A stretch of 64,000 nt of DNA from JAXDJJ01 sp034665745 (GCA_034665745.1 JAXDJJ010000078.1:1-64000), one strand, 5' to 3'. Shown: positions 32,346 through 41,824, numbered from the stretch's first letter. Translations and numbers: made by a program. Notes: generated by a model not told the origin, from the sequence alone.

Positions 32346-35300
32346 GGGGCCTCGGCGAGGTAGCTCTGCAGGGAACGGACCTTGATCTCACCGCGGATCA
32401 GAGCTTCGATCCCCTGAACCGCTGCTGCCATGGCTGCCATCGTGGTCACGCACGGTACCCCTGCTTCAACGGCTGCGGTTCGGATGAAGTAACCGTCGGA
32501 GCGGGCTCCCCTGCCGAACGGCGTGTTGAAAACGAGCTCGATGGCTCCTTCTGCGATCCGTTGGACGACATCCTTCGTGCCCTCTTCTGGGGCCGACACC
32601 TTCGGAACGATCTCGCATTCCACCCCGGCCCTGCGGAGCACGCGTGCGGTGCCACCTGTAGCCGCGAGATGGAAACCCAGGTCGGACAATCTCTTGGCCG
32701 GGAAGATGACCGAGCGTTTGTCACGGTTCGCTACCGAGATGAACACGGTGCCCTTCAAGGGAAGCCTCACACCTGCGGCAGCTTCCGCCTTCGCGAACGC
32801 CGCCCCGAAGTTCGAGTCGATCCCCATCACTTCCCCCGTAGAGCGCATCTCGGGGCCGAGCACCGTGTCTACTCCCGGGAAACGTTCGAACGGCATGACC
32901 GCCTCTTTGACCGCAACGTGATCGATGCCGTCGTGGCCGCAGGAGCGTTCTGGGAGCAGTCCTTCGGCACGAAGCTCGGCGATGGTCGCGCCGGTCATCA
33001 CCCGGGCGGCAACCTTCGCTAGTGACACACCCGTTGCCTTGGACGTGAACGGCAAGGTGCGGGACGCGCGGGGGTTCGCCTCGAGGACGTAGACCTGTTC
33101 GTCTTTGACGGCGAACTGGATATTGATAACGCCGCGCACATCGAGGGCGCGGGCAAGGGCATCGGTGTGGCGGATGACCTCGTCGACCTGGTCCTGACCC
33201 AAGGTGAACGGGGGCAGGGCGCACGCAGAGTCGCCCGAGTGGATCCCCGCTTCTTCGATGTGCTCGAGGACTCCACCGACGAATAGCTCACTACCGTCGA
33301 ATACCGCATCGCAATCGACCTCGACGGCGCCTTCCAGGAACCTGTCTACGAGCACCGGGTGCAACGGCGACACCTGTGCAGCGGTCTTCATGTATCGCTC
33401 TAGAGACTCTTCCTCGTACACGATCTCCATCGCGCGGCCCCCGAGGACATACGACGGGCGGACCAGCACCGGGTATCCGATCGACGCTGCGATCGCACGC
33501 GCTTCGCCGATCGAACGCGCCATCCCGTTGGGGGGATGCGGCAATGAAAGGTCGGCTAGGAGGGCGCCGAAGCGCTCTCTGTCCTCAGCTCGGTCGATCG
33601 CGTCGGGCGAGGTCCCAAGGATCGGCACCCCCGCATTGGACAAAGCATTCGCCAGCTTCAGCGGCGTTTGGCCACCGAGTTGGACGATGACACCGAGCGG
33701 TCGCTCGCGCTCGACCACGTTCATCACGTCTTCGAATGTCAACGGTTCGAAATACAAGCGGTCCGAGGTGTCGTAGTCCGTCGACACCGTCTCCGGGTTG
33801 CAGTTCAACATGATGGTCTCGAAGCCAGCTTCTCGGAGAGCGAACGCTGCCTGAACGCAGCAGTAGTCGAACTCGATGCCTTGGCCGATCCGGTTCGGAC
33901 CGGAACCCAGGATCAGCACCTTCTGCCTGTCCGAATCGGTGACCTCGTCGTCGTCCTCGTAGGTCGAGTAGTGATACGGCGTGCTGGCTTCGAACTCCGC
34001 GGCACACGTGTCCACGGTCTTGTACGTCGGGACGATGCCGTCGGAGATCCGGCGCGCACGGACCTCGAGCTCGCTGGAGTCGAGCAATGTGGCGAGCTGG
34101 TGGTCCGAGAACCCCAGTCGCTTCCCTCGGCGGAGATCCGATGCAGTCATGTTCGCTAGGGAACCGGTTGCCGCTATCTCATCGCTCGCGGTGGCGATTC
34201 GTTGCATCTGCTCGACGAACCAGGGGTCGATCTTCGTGATGTCGCAGACCGTTGCTACGTCGATACCGCTGAGCAACGCGGCCATGACGACGTGAAGACG
34301 CACCTCGGTGGGATGGGTCAGTGCTTCCTTGAGCTCCTCGCGAGAGCGCACGCCCACACCCTCGCCGAGGGATCGGCGATCCTGTTCGAGAGACCTGAAG
34401 CCCTTCTGCAATGCCTCGGCGAACGTGCGACCGATCGCCATCACCTCTCCCACCGATTTCATCTTGGTGCCGAGGGTGGGGTCGGCTCCGGCGAACTTCT
34501 CGAACGTCCACCTCGGGATCTTCACGACCACGTAATCGATCGATGGTTCGAACGAGGCCGGAGTCTTCTGGGTGATGTCGTTGGGGATCTCGTCCAAGGT
34601 GTAGCCGACGGCAAGCTTGGCTGCGATCTTGGCGATAGGGAAACCGGTTGCTTTAGACGCAAGAGCCGACGAGCGCGACACCCGAGGATTCATCTCGATG
34701 ATGACGCGGCGTCCGGTCTCGGGATGGACGGCGAACTGGACGTTCGAGCCACCCGTCTCGACACCGATCGCACGCATCACGGCGGCACCGTCATCGCGCA
34801 TCGCCTGGTACTCGACATCCGTCAAGGTCATCGCGGGAGCCACAGTGATCGAGTCACCGGTGTGGATGCCCATCGGGTCGAGGTTCTCGATCGAACAGAC
34901 CACGACCACGTTGTCATTGCGATCTCGCATCAGCTCGAGCTCGAATTCCTTCCAGCCCGAGATCGATTCCTCGACGAGGACCTCGCCGATCGTGGACAAG
35001 CGGATGCCTTCCGCGACGATCGTGCGCAACTCCTCCGGCGTCGACACGACACCCGAACCGCCCCCGCCGAGCACGTAAGAGGGTCTGATGACGACCGGGT
35101 AGGTCAGCTCTTCCGCCGCGGCAAGCGCTTCGTCGATGGAGTACGCGAACAGCGATTGGGGGAGGTCGAGGCCTGCGGCGGTCATCGTTTCCTTGAACAG
35201 CCTGCGGTCCTCGGCCCTGCGGATCGACTCTGCTCCTGCACCGATCAACTCGACCCCATGAGCTTCGAATACACCTGCGTTCGCGAGATCCATAGCGACG

Positions 35301-35590
35301 TTCAGACCGGTCTGCCCTCCGAGGGTCGGAAGACACGCATCCGGTTTCTCGCGCTCGATGACCTTGGCGACATATTCGGCTGTGATGGGTTCGATATAGG
35401 TCGCGTCGGCGAACTCCGGGTCGGTCATGATCGTGGCCGGGTTGGAGTTGACGAGCACTACCTCGTAGCCCTCGGCCCGTAGCACCTTGCACGCCTGCAC
35501 CCCGGAGTAGTCGAACTCGCATGCCTGACCGATAACGATGGGTCCGGACCCGATGACAAGGATCTTCTGAAGATCGTCTCTGCGTGGCAT
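32342..35590 (-). CDS. carB: Carbamoyl-phosphate synthase large chain
   Basis: The 1082-aa enzyme makes carbamoyl phosphate for pyrimidines and arginine. It has two homologous ATP-grasp halves: the first opens LVIGSGPIVIGQACEFDYSG and the second LILGSGPNRIGQGIEFDYCC. The MGS-like allosteric domain (about 930-1082) follows. Motifs such as LGGQTGLN and EMNPRVSRSSALASKATG are intact. It supplies PyrB and ArgF in the same window. Confidence 0.98.
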   Translation of the reverse strand: MPRRDDLQKILVIGSGPIVIGQACEFDYSGVQACKVLRAEGYEVVLVNSNPATIMTDPEFADATYIEPITAEYVAKVIEREKPDACLPTLGGQTGLNVAMDLANAGVFEAHGVELIGAGAESIRRAEDRRLFKETMTAAGLDLPQSLFAYSIDEALAAAEELTYPVVIRPSYVLGGGGSGVVSTPEELRTIVAEGIRLSTIGEVLVEESISGWKEFELELMRDRNDNVVVVCSIENLDPMGIHTGDSITVAPAMTLTDVEYQAMRDDGAAVMRAIGVETGGSNVQFAVHPETGRRVIIEMNPRVSRSSALASKATGFPIAKIAAKLAVGYTLDEIPNDITQKTPASFEPSIDYVVVKIPRWTFEKFAGADPTLGTKMKSVGEVMAIGRTFAEALQKGFRSLEQDRRSLGEGVGVRSREELKEALTHPTEVRLHVVMAALLSGIDVATVCDITKIDPWFVEQMQRIATASDEIAATGSLANMTASDLRRGKRLGFSDHQLATLLDSSELEVRARRISDGIVPTYKTVDTCAAEFEASTPYHYSTYEDDDEVTDSDRQKVLILGSGPNRIGQGIEFDYCCVQAAFALREAGFETIMLNCNPETVSTDYDTSDRLYFEPLTFEDVMNVVERERPLGVIVQLGGQTPLKLANALSNAGVPILGTSPDAIDRAEDRERFGALLADLSLPHPPNGMARSIGEARAIAASIGYPVLVRPSYVLGGRAMEIVYEEESLERYMKTAAQVSPLHPVLVDRFLEGAVEVDCDAVFDGSELFVGGVLEHIEEAGIHSGDSACALPPFTLGQDQVDEVIRHTDALARALDVRGVINIQFAVKDEQVYVLEANPRASRTLPFTSKATGVSLAKVAARVMTGATIAELRAEGLLPERSCGHDGIDHVAVKEAVMPFERFPGVDTVLGPEMRSTGEVMGIDSNFGAAFAKAEAAAGVRLPLKGTVFISVANRDKRSVIFPAKRLSDLGFHLAATGGTARVLRRAGVECEIVPKVSAPEEGTKDVVQRIAEGAIELVFNTPFGRGARSDGYFIRTAAVEAGVPCVTTMAAMAAAVQGIEALIRGEIKVRSLQSYLAEAP

Positions 35591-35949
35591 TAGCTCGAGC
35601 TCTCCTCTAGTGCCGTGATCTCTATCGAGTTGCCGGCAGGATCACGCGTGAAGCATCGCTTGCGACCGGGAACCGGCGAGGCCTGCTCGATGTGGCATTT
35701 GCTGGCTCTGAGCATCGCCACGAACGAGTCAAGATCGGACACCCTGAGGCAGAAATGAGCAGCCATCGGCGGGTTGTGCGGATCGATGAGGAGGTGAACC
35801 TCTTGGTTACCTATCTCGAACGACCGCCCACTGGTCCCCACCGGCGTTAGACCCAGGACGTCGGTGTACCAGGCGATCACCTCTTCTTCTAGCTCTTCTG
35901 GGGTCGTGATCGTGACGTGATCGAGCGAGAGCACTTTTGCGTCAGCCAC
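35590..35949 (-). CDS. VOC (glyoxalase-fold) superfamily protein
   Basis: The 119-aa protein has a single VOC domain: SLDHVTITTPEELEEEVIAW at the start, GNQEVHLLID in the middle and FTRDPAGNSIEITA at the end. The pattern holds His, His/Gln and Glu that could bind a metal. Its substrate is unknown. I chose GTG 35949, which overlaps the stop of a 35-aa ORF as TAGTG; its own stop overlaps carB as TAATG. It is thus inside the pyr operon, between carA and carB. Confidence 0.85.
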   Translation of the reverse strand: MADAKVLSLDHVTITTPEELEEEVIAWYTDVLGLTPVGTSGRSFEIGNQEVHLLIDPHNPPMAAHFCLRVSDLDSFVAMLRASKCHIEQASPVPGRKRCFTRDPAGNSIEITALEESSS

Positions 35950-36056
35950 TAGCGCCTCGAAGCTCCTCGCGCCTCGGCCTTGCGCTTGTCGCGCGCTCGC
36001 TTGCGCTTCTGACGATCCTTCTTCCACCTCGTGGATCTCCTGTCACCTCTGCCCAT
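35949..36056 (-). CDS. 35-aa highly basic protein (unannotated small ORF)
   Basis: The frame ATG 36056 to TAG encodes MGRGDRRSTRWKKDRQ, then an Arg/Lys-rich helix ending GASRR. It has a good ribosome-binding site (AGGAAGGGAG, 6 nt before the ATG), lies 14 nt after carA, and its stop overlaps the VOC start as TAGTG. The calculated charge is strongly positive (about half of the residues are Arg/Lys). The first seven residues resemble small ribosomal proteins of the bTHX type (MG[KR]GDRR), but the rest does not. It is probably an RNA-binding peptide; the function is unknown. Confidence 0.7.
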   Translation of the reverse strand: MGRGDRRSTRWKKDRQKRKRARDKRKAEARGASRR

Positions 36057-36070
36057 CTGTGACTCCCTTC

Positions 36071-37270
36071 CTATGCCGGTGCACCGAGCGCGCTGTGCGC
36101 CGGTTCGAATCTGTCGATCAATCCATGGAATGCCGAGAATAGATAGCGCGAGTCGTGGGGGCCAGGCCCGGACTCGGGGTGGTACTGAACGCTGTAGCAG
36201 ACCCCAGGAACCTCGAGTCCCTCGACGGTTTCGTCGTTGAGGTTGACATGGCTCAACACCCCGGCGGTCGCTCCGAGCGATGCTGGGTCGACCGCGAAAC
36301 CGTGGTTCTGGCAGGTGATCTCGATCCGCGTATGCCCCAGGTGCTTGACCGGGTGATTGCTCCCCCGGTGCCCGAATGGCAGCTTGAACGTGCGGGCTCC
36401 CAAGGCCAAGGCCAGGATCTGGTGCCCAAGGCAGATCCCGAACACCGGGATCCGTCCGATCAGCCCGGCAACGCTCTCGATCGCGTAGGTCACCGGCTCG
36501 GGATCACCGGGGCCATTCGAGAGGAAGACCCCATCGAAGGACCCGGACAGGATGCGATCGGCGGTCGTGGTGGCCGGAACCACGGTCACATCGAAGCCAG
36601 ATGACACCAGCAGGTCGAGGATGTTCTGTTTGATACCGAAGTCGAACGCGGCGATCTTCCGGCGGGGACCGTCGTAACCATCGAGCAATGACATCGTCGC
36701 CGGAGAGTGCTCTCGTCCGGCTGCGTACCCCATGGAGGCACGCGCGACGAGGTCGTCGGTCGTCCATGTGTACTCCTCGCGGGTGGACACCTCTCTGGCG
36801 AGATCGAGGCCAACCATGCTCGGAGCCGAGCGGGCGCGGTTGATCAGCTCGTCCATCGTGATCGCCTCTGTCGTCAGAGCCCCACTCATCGCACCCCTGT
36901 CGCGGATGTGGCGCGTGAGACGACGCGTGTCGATATCCGAGATCCCCGGGATCCCGTGTTTCACGAGGTAATCGGACAGGTTCCCCGTAGCTCGCCACGA
37001 CGACGGGGTCTCGGCGATGTCTCGCACCACGAATCCCTGGACCCACGGCCGCCGTGACTGGTCGTCATGTTCGTTGACCCCGGTGTTACCGATCTGGGGC
37101 GACGTCATCGTGACGATCTGTCCGTGATAGCTCGGATCCGTGAGGACCTCTTGATAGCCGGTCATCCCGGTGTTGAAGCAGACTTCGCCGGTGATGGTCG
37201 CGTGAGCGCCGAACGCGACCCCCTCGAAGGTGGTCCCGTCGGCAAGGGCGAGAAGGGCTCGCTCGGTCAT
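36071..37270 (-). CDS. carA: Carbamoyl-phosphate synthase small chain
   Basis: The 399-aa glutaminase subunit feeds ammonia to CarB. It has the N-terminal CPSase domain and a class I glutamine amidotransferase domain with the nucleophile Cys in VFGICLGHQILALALG and the His-x-Glu pair in YHPESGPGPHDS. I chose ATG 37270 (ATGA overlap with pyrC). Confidence 0.97.
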   Translation of the reverse strand: MTERALLALADGTTFEGVAFGAHATITGEVCFNTGMTGYQEVLTDPSYHGQIVTMTSPQIGNTGVNEHDDQSRRPWVQGFVVRDIAETPSSWRATGNLSDYLVKHGIPGISDIDTRRLTRHIRDRGAMSGALTTEAITMDELINRARSAPSMVGLDLAREVSTREEYTWTTDDLVARASMGYAAGREHSPATMSLLDGYDGPRRKIAAFDFGIKQNILDLLVSSGFDVTVVPATTTADRILSGSFDGVFLSNGPGDPEPVTYAIESVAGLIGRIPVFGICLGHQILALALGARTFKLPFGHRGSNHPVKHLGHTRIEITCQNHGFAVDPASLGATAGVLSHVNLNDETVEGLEVPGVCYSVQYHPESGPGPHDSRYLFSAFHGLIDRFEPAHSALGAPA

Positions 37271-38583
37271 ACCGTTGCTCCCTGCTGCACGGCGCCATCT
37301 TTCACCGTCGCACGGCCCCGGAAGAACGTGTGGATGACCTTTCCCTTCAGTTGCCGCCCGGCGAACGGTGTGTTGTGACTTCTGGACTCGAACGCGAGGG
37401 GATCGACGGTCCACTCCCGCTGGGGATCGAACACGACGAGGTTCGCCTGAGCCCCCACCGCGATGGGACCGCCATGATCGGCGAGCCCGAGGATCCGAGC
37501 AGGGGCGACGGAGAGTCGTTCGATCGCGTCGGTCAAGGTGAGATGACCGGGCTCGACGAGAGTGGTCAACGTCAACGCCAGCGCGGTTTCCAAACCGATC
37601 AATCCCGGAGGGGCATAGGAGATCTCCTGGTCCTTCTCGTGGTCCGCATGAGGTGCGTGATCGGTTGCGATCGCGTCGATCGTCCCGTCGGCGAGGCCCT
37701 TGACGATGGCTTGGCGATCGGTCTCGGACCTTAGAGGCGGGTTCACCTTCGCGTTCGGGTTGTAGCTCTCGAGCTCTTCGTCGGTCAGAGAGAAATGGTG
37801 GGGCGTTGCCTCTGCCGTGACCGGAAGCCCATCCGCCTTCGCCTGGCGAACGAGATCCACCGTCCCTGCCGTCGAGATGTGCAAGAGATGAAGCTTGCAG
37901 CCGGTCAAGCGCGCTAACGCGATGTCGCGGGCAGCCATCAACTCTTCCGCCTCCGAAGGGATGCCACGGAGGCCAAGGGACATCGAACGATCCCCTTCGT
38001 GCATCTGTCCTCCGGCGGCCAAGGCATGGTCTTCGCAGTGCTCGGCATAGATGCCGTCGAAGGCGAGCAGATATTCCATAGCCCGTCGGACGAACAGGCT
38101 GTCTTGTACCCCTCTCCCATCGTCGGTGAAGAGGCGAACCTTTGCCATCGAGCGAGCCATCTCACCGATGTCGGCCATCTCCTTGCCCTCGAGGTTCTTG
38201 CTGAGAGCGCCGGCCGGTACAACCTCGACCAGCCCTGCGGCTCGTCCCAAGGCCCATACCTGCTCGACCACGGAAGCGGAATCCGCGACCGGATCGGTGT
38301 TCGGCATCGCGCAGATCGCCGTGAATCCTCCGGCGGCGGCCGCAGCCGAGCCCGACTCGACGGTCTCCTCGTCCTCGCGACCCGGCTCGCGAAGGTGCGT
38401 GTGCATGTCGACGAGGCCGGGGGCGATCACCAAGCCCGAGCAATCGATCGGCTCGGCCCCCGTGCCATCAAGGTTGGCGCCGACGGAATCGATCACTCCA
38501 TCCCGGATCAGCACATCTGCGGGTCCATCCGCCGATGACGCGGGGTCGACGACCCGACCCCCAGTCAGCAGGTAGTCGGTCAT
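37267..38583 (-). CDS. pyrC: Dihydroorotase
   Basis: The 438-aa amidohydrolase cyclises carbamoyl-aspartate. It has the metal motif GLVDMHTHLREPG, an EHCED segment with another metal histidine, LHLLHISTAGTVDLV, and the catalytic Asp in IATDHAPH. This type I form acts with PyrB in the same operon. It overlaps pyrB and carA as ATGA. Confidence 0.97.
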   Translation of the reverse strand: MTDYLLTGGRVVDPASSADGPADVLIRDGVIDSVGANLDGTGAEPIDCSGLVIAPGLVDMHTHLREPGREDEETVESGSAAAAAGGFTAICAMPNTDPVADSASVVEQVWALGRAAGLVEVVPAGALSKNLEGKEMADIGEMARSMAKVRLFTDDGRGVQDSLFVRRAMEYLLAFDGIYAEHCEDHALAAGGQMHEGDRSMSLGLRGIPSEAEELMAARDIALARLTGCKLHLLHISTAGTVDLVRQAKADGLPVTAEATPHHFSLTDEELESYNPNAKVNPPLRSETDRQAIVKGLADGTIDAIATDHAPHADHEKDQEISYAPPGLIGLETALALTLTTLVEPGHLTLTDAIERLSVAPARILGLADHGGPIAVGAQANLVVFDPQREWTVDPLAFESRSHNTPFAGRQLKGKVIHTFFRGRATVKDGAVQQGATV

Positions 38584-39521
38584 TCGGCCTCCTCGATCTC
38601 GTCGATGCCGCGACCGCCGAGCATCAGATACAGCAAGCTCATGCGGACGGCGAGCCCATTAGCCACCTGATCCAGGATGATCGAGCGTTCGGATTCACTG
38701 ACATCGGCAGCGATCTCGACACCGCGATTCATCGGGCCTGGATGCATGACCAAGGCATCCGGCTTCATCCGATCCATCCTCCGCTTGTCGAGGCCCCACA
38801 ACGCTGAGTACTCGCGGAGGCTGGGGAAGAGTTGCTCGGCCAAACGTTCACGCTGGACCCGCAAGAGATAGCAGACATCGACGTCTTCGATCACCGAGTC
38901 GAGGTCGTAAACGAGCTTCGCTCCCCAGGACTCGGCCTGCTTGGGGATCAAAGTGGGCGGGCCCACAAGGAGCACTTCGGCCCCCATCGTCACCAGTCCC
39001 TTCACGTTGCTCCGCGCGACCCTCGAGTGAAGGATGTCGCCGACGATCGCAACCCGTAGGCCGGATAGGTCCTTGAAGTGCTCTCGGATCGAGAAGAGGT
39101 CGAGCAACGCTTGGGTCGGGTGCTCGTGAGAACCGTCGCCGGCGTTGATCACTTTCGCTTTCACCCACTCGGACAGTTGCTGGGGAGCCCCGGAAGATCC
39201 ATGGCGGATGACGATCGCATCCACACCCATCGCTTCGAGGGTCCAGGCGGTGTCCTTCAACGATTCGCCCTTCGCAACCGAGGACTTCGAGTCGGCCGAG
39301 AAATTGATGACATCGGCTGACAGGCGCTTGGCGGCGAGCTCGAACGAGATGCGGGTTCTGGTTGAAGCTTCATAGAAGAGGTTGCAAACGGTTCGTCCGC
39401 GCAGGGTGGGCAGCTTCTTGATCGGTCTATCCGTCATCTGCTGCAACGATTCGGCCGTGTCCAGGATCTCGGTGATGTTTTCACGACTGAGTTGATCCAT
39501 CGACAACAGGTGTTCGATCAT
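38580..39521 (-). CDS. pyrB: Aspartate carbamoyltransferase catalytic subunit
   Basis: The 313-aa enzyme makes carbamoyl-aspartate. It has the carbamoyl-phosphate motif FYEASTRTRISFE, HPTQALLD, and the aspartate-site HPGPMNRGVEI. No pyrI regulatory chain is present, so it is probably controlled by PyrR instead. Confidence 0.97.
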   Translation of the reverse strand: MIEHLLSMDQLSRENITEILDTAESLQQMTDRPIKKLPTLRGRTVCNLFYEASTRTRISFELAAKRLSADVINFSADSKSSVAKGESLKDTAWTLEAMGVDAIVIRHGSSGAPQQLSEWVKAKVINAGDGSHEHPTQALLDLFSIREHFKDLSGLRVAIVGDILHSRVARSNVKGLVTMGAEVLLVGPPTLIPKQAESWGAKLVYDLDSVIEDVDVCYLLRVQRERLAEQLFPSLREYSALWGLDKRRMDRMKPDALVMHPGPMNRGVEIAADVSESERSIILDQVANGLAVRMSLLYLMLGGRGIDEIEEAE

Positions 39522-40084
39522 CGCTTCTCCCCGATCAGTACCGCGTCCTCTCCATCTATCTCTGCAACGTGCACCTTGACTATCTCTTCTGCCGATGTCG
39601 GGAGGTTCTTGCCAACGTGGTCGGCACGGATGGGCAGTTCGCGATGGCCCCTATCGACGAGGACAGCCAGGCGGATCGCCCGGGGGCGGCCCATGTCGAG
39701 GACCGCGTCGAATGCGGCCCGGATCGTGCGACCGGTGAATAGAACGTCATCGACCAAAACGACGACCCTCCCGTCGAGATCGGCCGGCACGGTGGTCGCT
39801 TCGAGGCTTCGGGGGCTCTTCAACGCGACGTCGTCGCGGTAGAGGGTGACGTCCAAGGCTCCGGATGGCAGGTCGACGCCCTCGAACGACGCGATCTCGG
39901 CGGCGATCCGGTCGGCCAGCGGGGCCCCGCGGGTTCGGATCCCGACGATCACGAGGTCGTCGGTCCCCTTGTTGCGCTCGACGATCTCGTGAGCGACGCG
40001 AGTGAGAGCACGCTTCACGTCGTCGGGCTCCATGACCCGGGCCTTCAGGGCGAAATCGGTATCGGTCGATGCGGTCCCGGACAC
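39518..40084 (-). CDS. pyrR: PyrR attenuation regulator / uracil phosphoribosyltransferase
   Basis: The 188-aa protein senses UMP/UTP and binds the pyr leader RNA; it may also have UPRT activity. The PRPP-binding motif is VVLVDDVLFTGRTIRAAFD; IVGIRTRGAPLA and LVDRGHRELPIRADHVGKN are also typical. I chose GTG 40084. Its ribosome-binding site GGGGAGG is part of the leader terminator stem, so the gene is its own target. Confidence 0.96.
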   Translation of the reverse strand: MSGTASTDTDFALKARVMEPDDVKRALTRVAHEIVERNKGTDDLVIVGIRTRGAPLADRIAAEIASFEGVDLPSGALDVTLYRDDVALKSPRSLEATTVPADLDGRVVVLVDDVLFTGRTIRAAFDAVLDMGRPRAIRLAVLVDRGHRELPIRADHVGKNLPTSAEEIVKVHVAEIDGEDAVLIGEKR

Positions 40085-40085
40085 T

Positions 40086-40114
40086 AAAAAACGCCTCCCC
40101 ACGAGGGGGAAGCG
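40086..40114 (-). terminator. Attenuator terminator of the pyr leader
   Basis: On the minus strand the 9-bp stem CGCTTCCCC-CTCGT-GGGGAGGCG is followed by TTTTTT, and the pyrR GTG lies one base later. The 3' arm contains the GGGGAGG ribosome-binding site, so the hairpin would stop transcription or hide the site. Confidence 0.9.
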
Positions 40115-40144
40115 CCGTATGGGTAGATAGAACTCAAGAGCACT

Positions 40145-40177
40145 CCTTTCCGACCTCACAGGGCCGGGTTAAAGGAC
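40145..40177 (-). promoter_or_regulatory. PyrR-binding loop (anti-antiterminator)
   Basis: The minus strand CCTTTAACCCGGCCCTGTGA followed by GGTCGGAAAGG folds as lower stem CCTTT/AAAGG, internal loop, upper stem CGGCC/GGTCG, and loop CTGTGA. It contains CCTGTGAGGT, matching the PyrR consensus CCNGNGAGGY. The element ends about 30 nt before the terminator. Confidence 0.88.
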
Positions 40178-40192
40178 GTTTACGTAGCCAGA

Positions 40193-41353
40193 TTACACCT
40201 CTGTCGTTACCGGGGGCAAGGGGGAACCGGGTACCTCCACGTCGCCCTCCTTCGCGTTCGGCTGATCGTCGGCCGGTAGAACCTCGTCGGCAGGAAGCTT
40301 CACCAGGAGGGCGCAGATAACGACGCCCAGAACGGGAGTCCAGGTAGCGGAAGGCCATAACAGCAACCACAGGCAGGCGATCAGCAGCAGCCGCCACAAT
40401 TCCAGCTTCCACTTGATGACTGCAACGATCCCGACGATCGTGAGCGCCTGAACGGGCACCCAGTAATAAGGGATCCCGACCGGATCGGTCCACACGCGAG
40501 CTAGAACCAGCATCAGCGGAACTGCCCATGTCGCGTGGGTCGTTCTGGGCCTGAGCCACCACACCGACAGAAGGCCCATGGCGACCACGAAAAGGCCCTG
40601 GAACAATCGACCGCCCCACCCGAACGCCTCACCAACGGTTACGAAGGGAGCGATCGGCCCCACATCTCGGTGCACGATCCAGTGGAAGTCGAACGTGTTG
40701 ACTTCACCGAAGAGGAAGAAGGGACCGTAGATGATCAAGGAGCCGACTACCGCGGCTGCAGCACCCCGAGCGGCAACGCGCCAGTTCGGCGACAACAGCA
40801 GACCGATGACCCCGAAGATCGCCCAGGTCTTCAACCCCAACCCCAGAGCGACAAGCAGCCCCGCCCGCAGGGGGCGCTCCCGCGCAGCAGCTCGGGCAGC
40901 ACCAACCCACAACAATGGGATCAGTCCCTCGGAGAAGTGGCCGGTTGCGAATGCGTTCCAGGTCAAGCCCAGCGCCACGGCCGCAACGATCACCGCTACA
41001 TCCGGCCAGATCCGATCCTTCAAGGGTTGAACGATCCTGGCGGTAACCACGAGTGCGGCCGTAAGGCCCACTTCGATCGCAACCGCACCGATGTGGGCGG
41101 GATTGATGTTGAGGAAGAAGCCGACCTTGTCGAACACGGCAAAGGCCAGGACGTGCAAAGGGCCGACCTGCAATTCGGGGTCCGAGAAGAGCTGCAACCA
41201 TCGCGCTGAGAAAAGGATGCGTCCTTGGAAGAAGAAATAGGGAGTGTCTAGGAAAAACATGTCCCGGTGTCCGTCACCCCACGCGATCAGACCCACGACC
41301 GCTAGAGCGGCTACGAGGACGCTGACCCGGATGACGCGCTGACTGACGTTCAT
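40193..41353 (-). CDS. Polytopic membrane protein, glycosyltransferase-87-like
   Basis: The 386-aa protein has about ten hydrophobic segments, a short cytoplasmic N-terminus and an acidic, Pro-rich C-terminal tail (about 350-386). The topology and motifs (an Asp-containing first external loop FFLDTPYFFF) resemble polyprenyl-phosphate-dependent mannosyl/arabinosyltransferases of the DUF2029/GT87 type. I cannot identify the sugar. It overlaps nusB as ATGA, and the PyrR loop begins only 16 nt after its stop, so pyr transcription likely reads through from here or starts within it. Confidence 0.7.
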   Translation of the reverse strand: MNVSQRVIRVSVLVAALAVVGLIAWGDGHRDMFFLDTPYFFFQGRILFSARWLQLFSDPELQVGPLHVLAFAVFDKVGFFLNINPAHIGAVAIEVGLTAALVVTARIVQPLKDRIWPDVAVIVAAVALGLTWNAFATGHFSEGLIPLLWVGAARAAARERPLRAGLLVALGLGLKTWAIFGVIGLLLSPNWRVAARGAAAAVVGSLIIYGPFFLFGEVNTFDFHWIVHRDVGPIAPFVTVGEAFGWGGRLFQGLFVVAMGLLSVWWLRPRTTHATWAVPLMLVLARVWTDPVGIPYYWVPVQALTIVGIVAVIKWKLELWRLLLIACLWLLLWPSATWTPVLGVVICALLVKLPADEVLPADDQPNAKEGDVEVPGSPLPPVTTEV

Positions 41354-41808
41354 CCCGAGGCTCGCTCGGTTTCGACTATCCGGCCGAGTAGACCGTTCAC
41401 GAAACGCCCCGAGTCATCGGTGGACAAGGACTTCACAAGCTCAACGGCTTCGTTGATCGCTACTGCGACAGGGACGTCTTCGACCCACAAGAGCTCGAAT
41501 ATCGCGATCCTGATCACTGTTCTGTCGATAACCGGCATCCGATCGATCGCCCATCGATCGGTGTATCGGGAGATCAAGGCATCGATCTCGGCGTGATGCT
41601 CCTGCACCCCTTCCACGAGACCACGTGCGTAGCTCACTACCTCGGTCGATGCCTCGTCGAGAGTGGCGCCCGCATCATCATCGGAGCCGGGACGAACGCG
41701 GCCCTCGGCACGTTGGATCTCGAAGGTTGCTACGGGAAGGCGGCCCCGGATCTCACCCTCATACAGAGCATCAACGGCAAGCTTGCGCGATTCTCGGCGA
41801 CCTTTCAA
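41350..41808 (-). CDS. nusB: Transcription antitermination factor NusB
   Basis: The 152-aa helical protein binds boxA RNA with NusE during rRNA transcription, and a boxA-like site lies upstream of the 16S gene in this window. It has RRESRKLAVDALYEGEI and VPVAVAINEAVELVKSLST. It begins with TTG, with GAGGG about 13 nt upstream, 16 nt after efp. Confidence 0.95.
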   Translation of the reverse strand: MKGRRESRKLAVDALYEGEIRGRLPVATFEIQRAEGRVRPGSDDDAGATLDEASTEVVSYARGLVEGVQEHHAEIDALISRYTDRWAIDRMPVIDRTVIRIAIFELLWVEDVPVAVAINEAVELVKSLSTDDSGRFVNGLLGRIVETERASG

Positions 41809-41824
41809 GCCCGAGCGTGTTCCC

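Noticed and set aside
34202..35482. 426-codon plus-strand frame
   Set aside because: It is antisense to carB, whose protein is complete and conserved; the frame is a GC-rich shadow.
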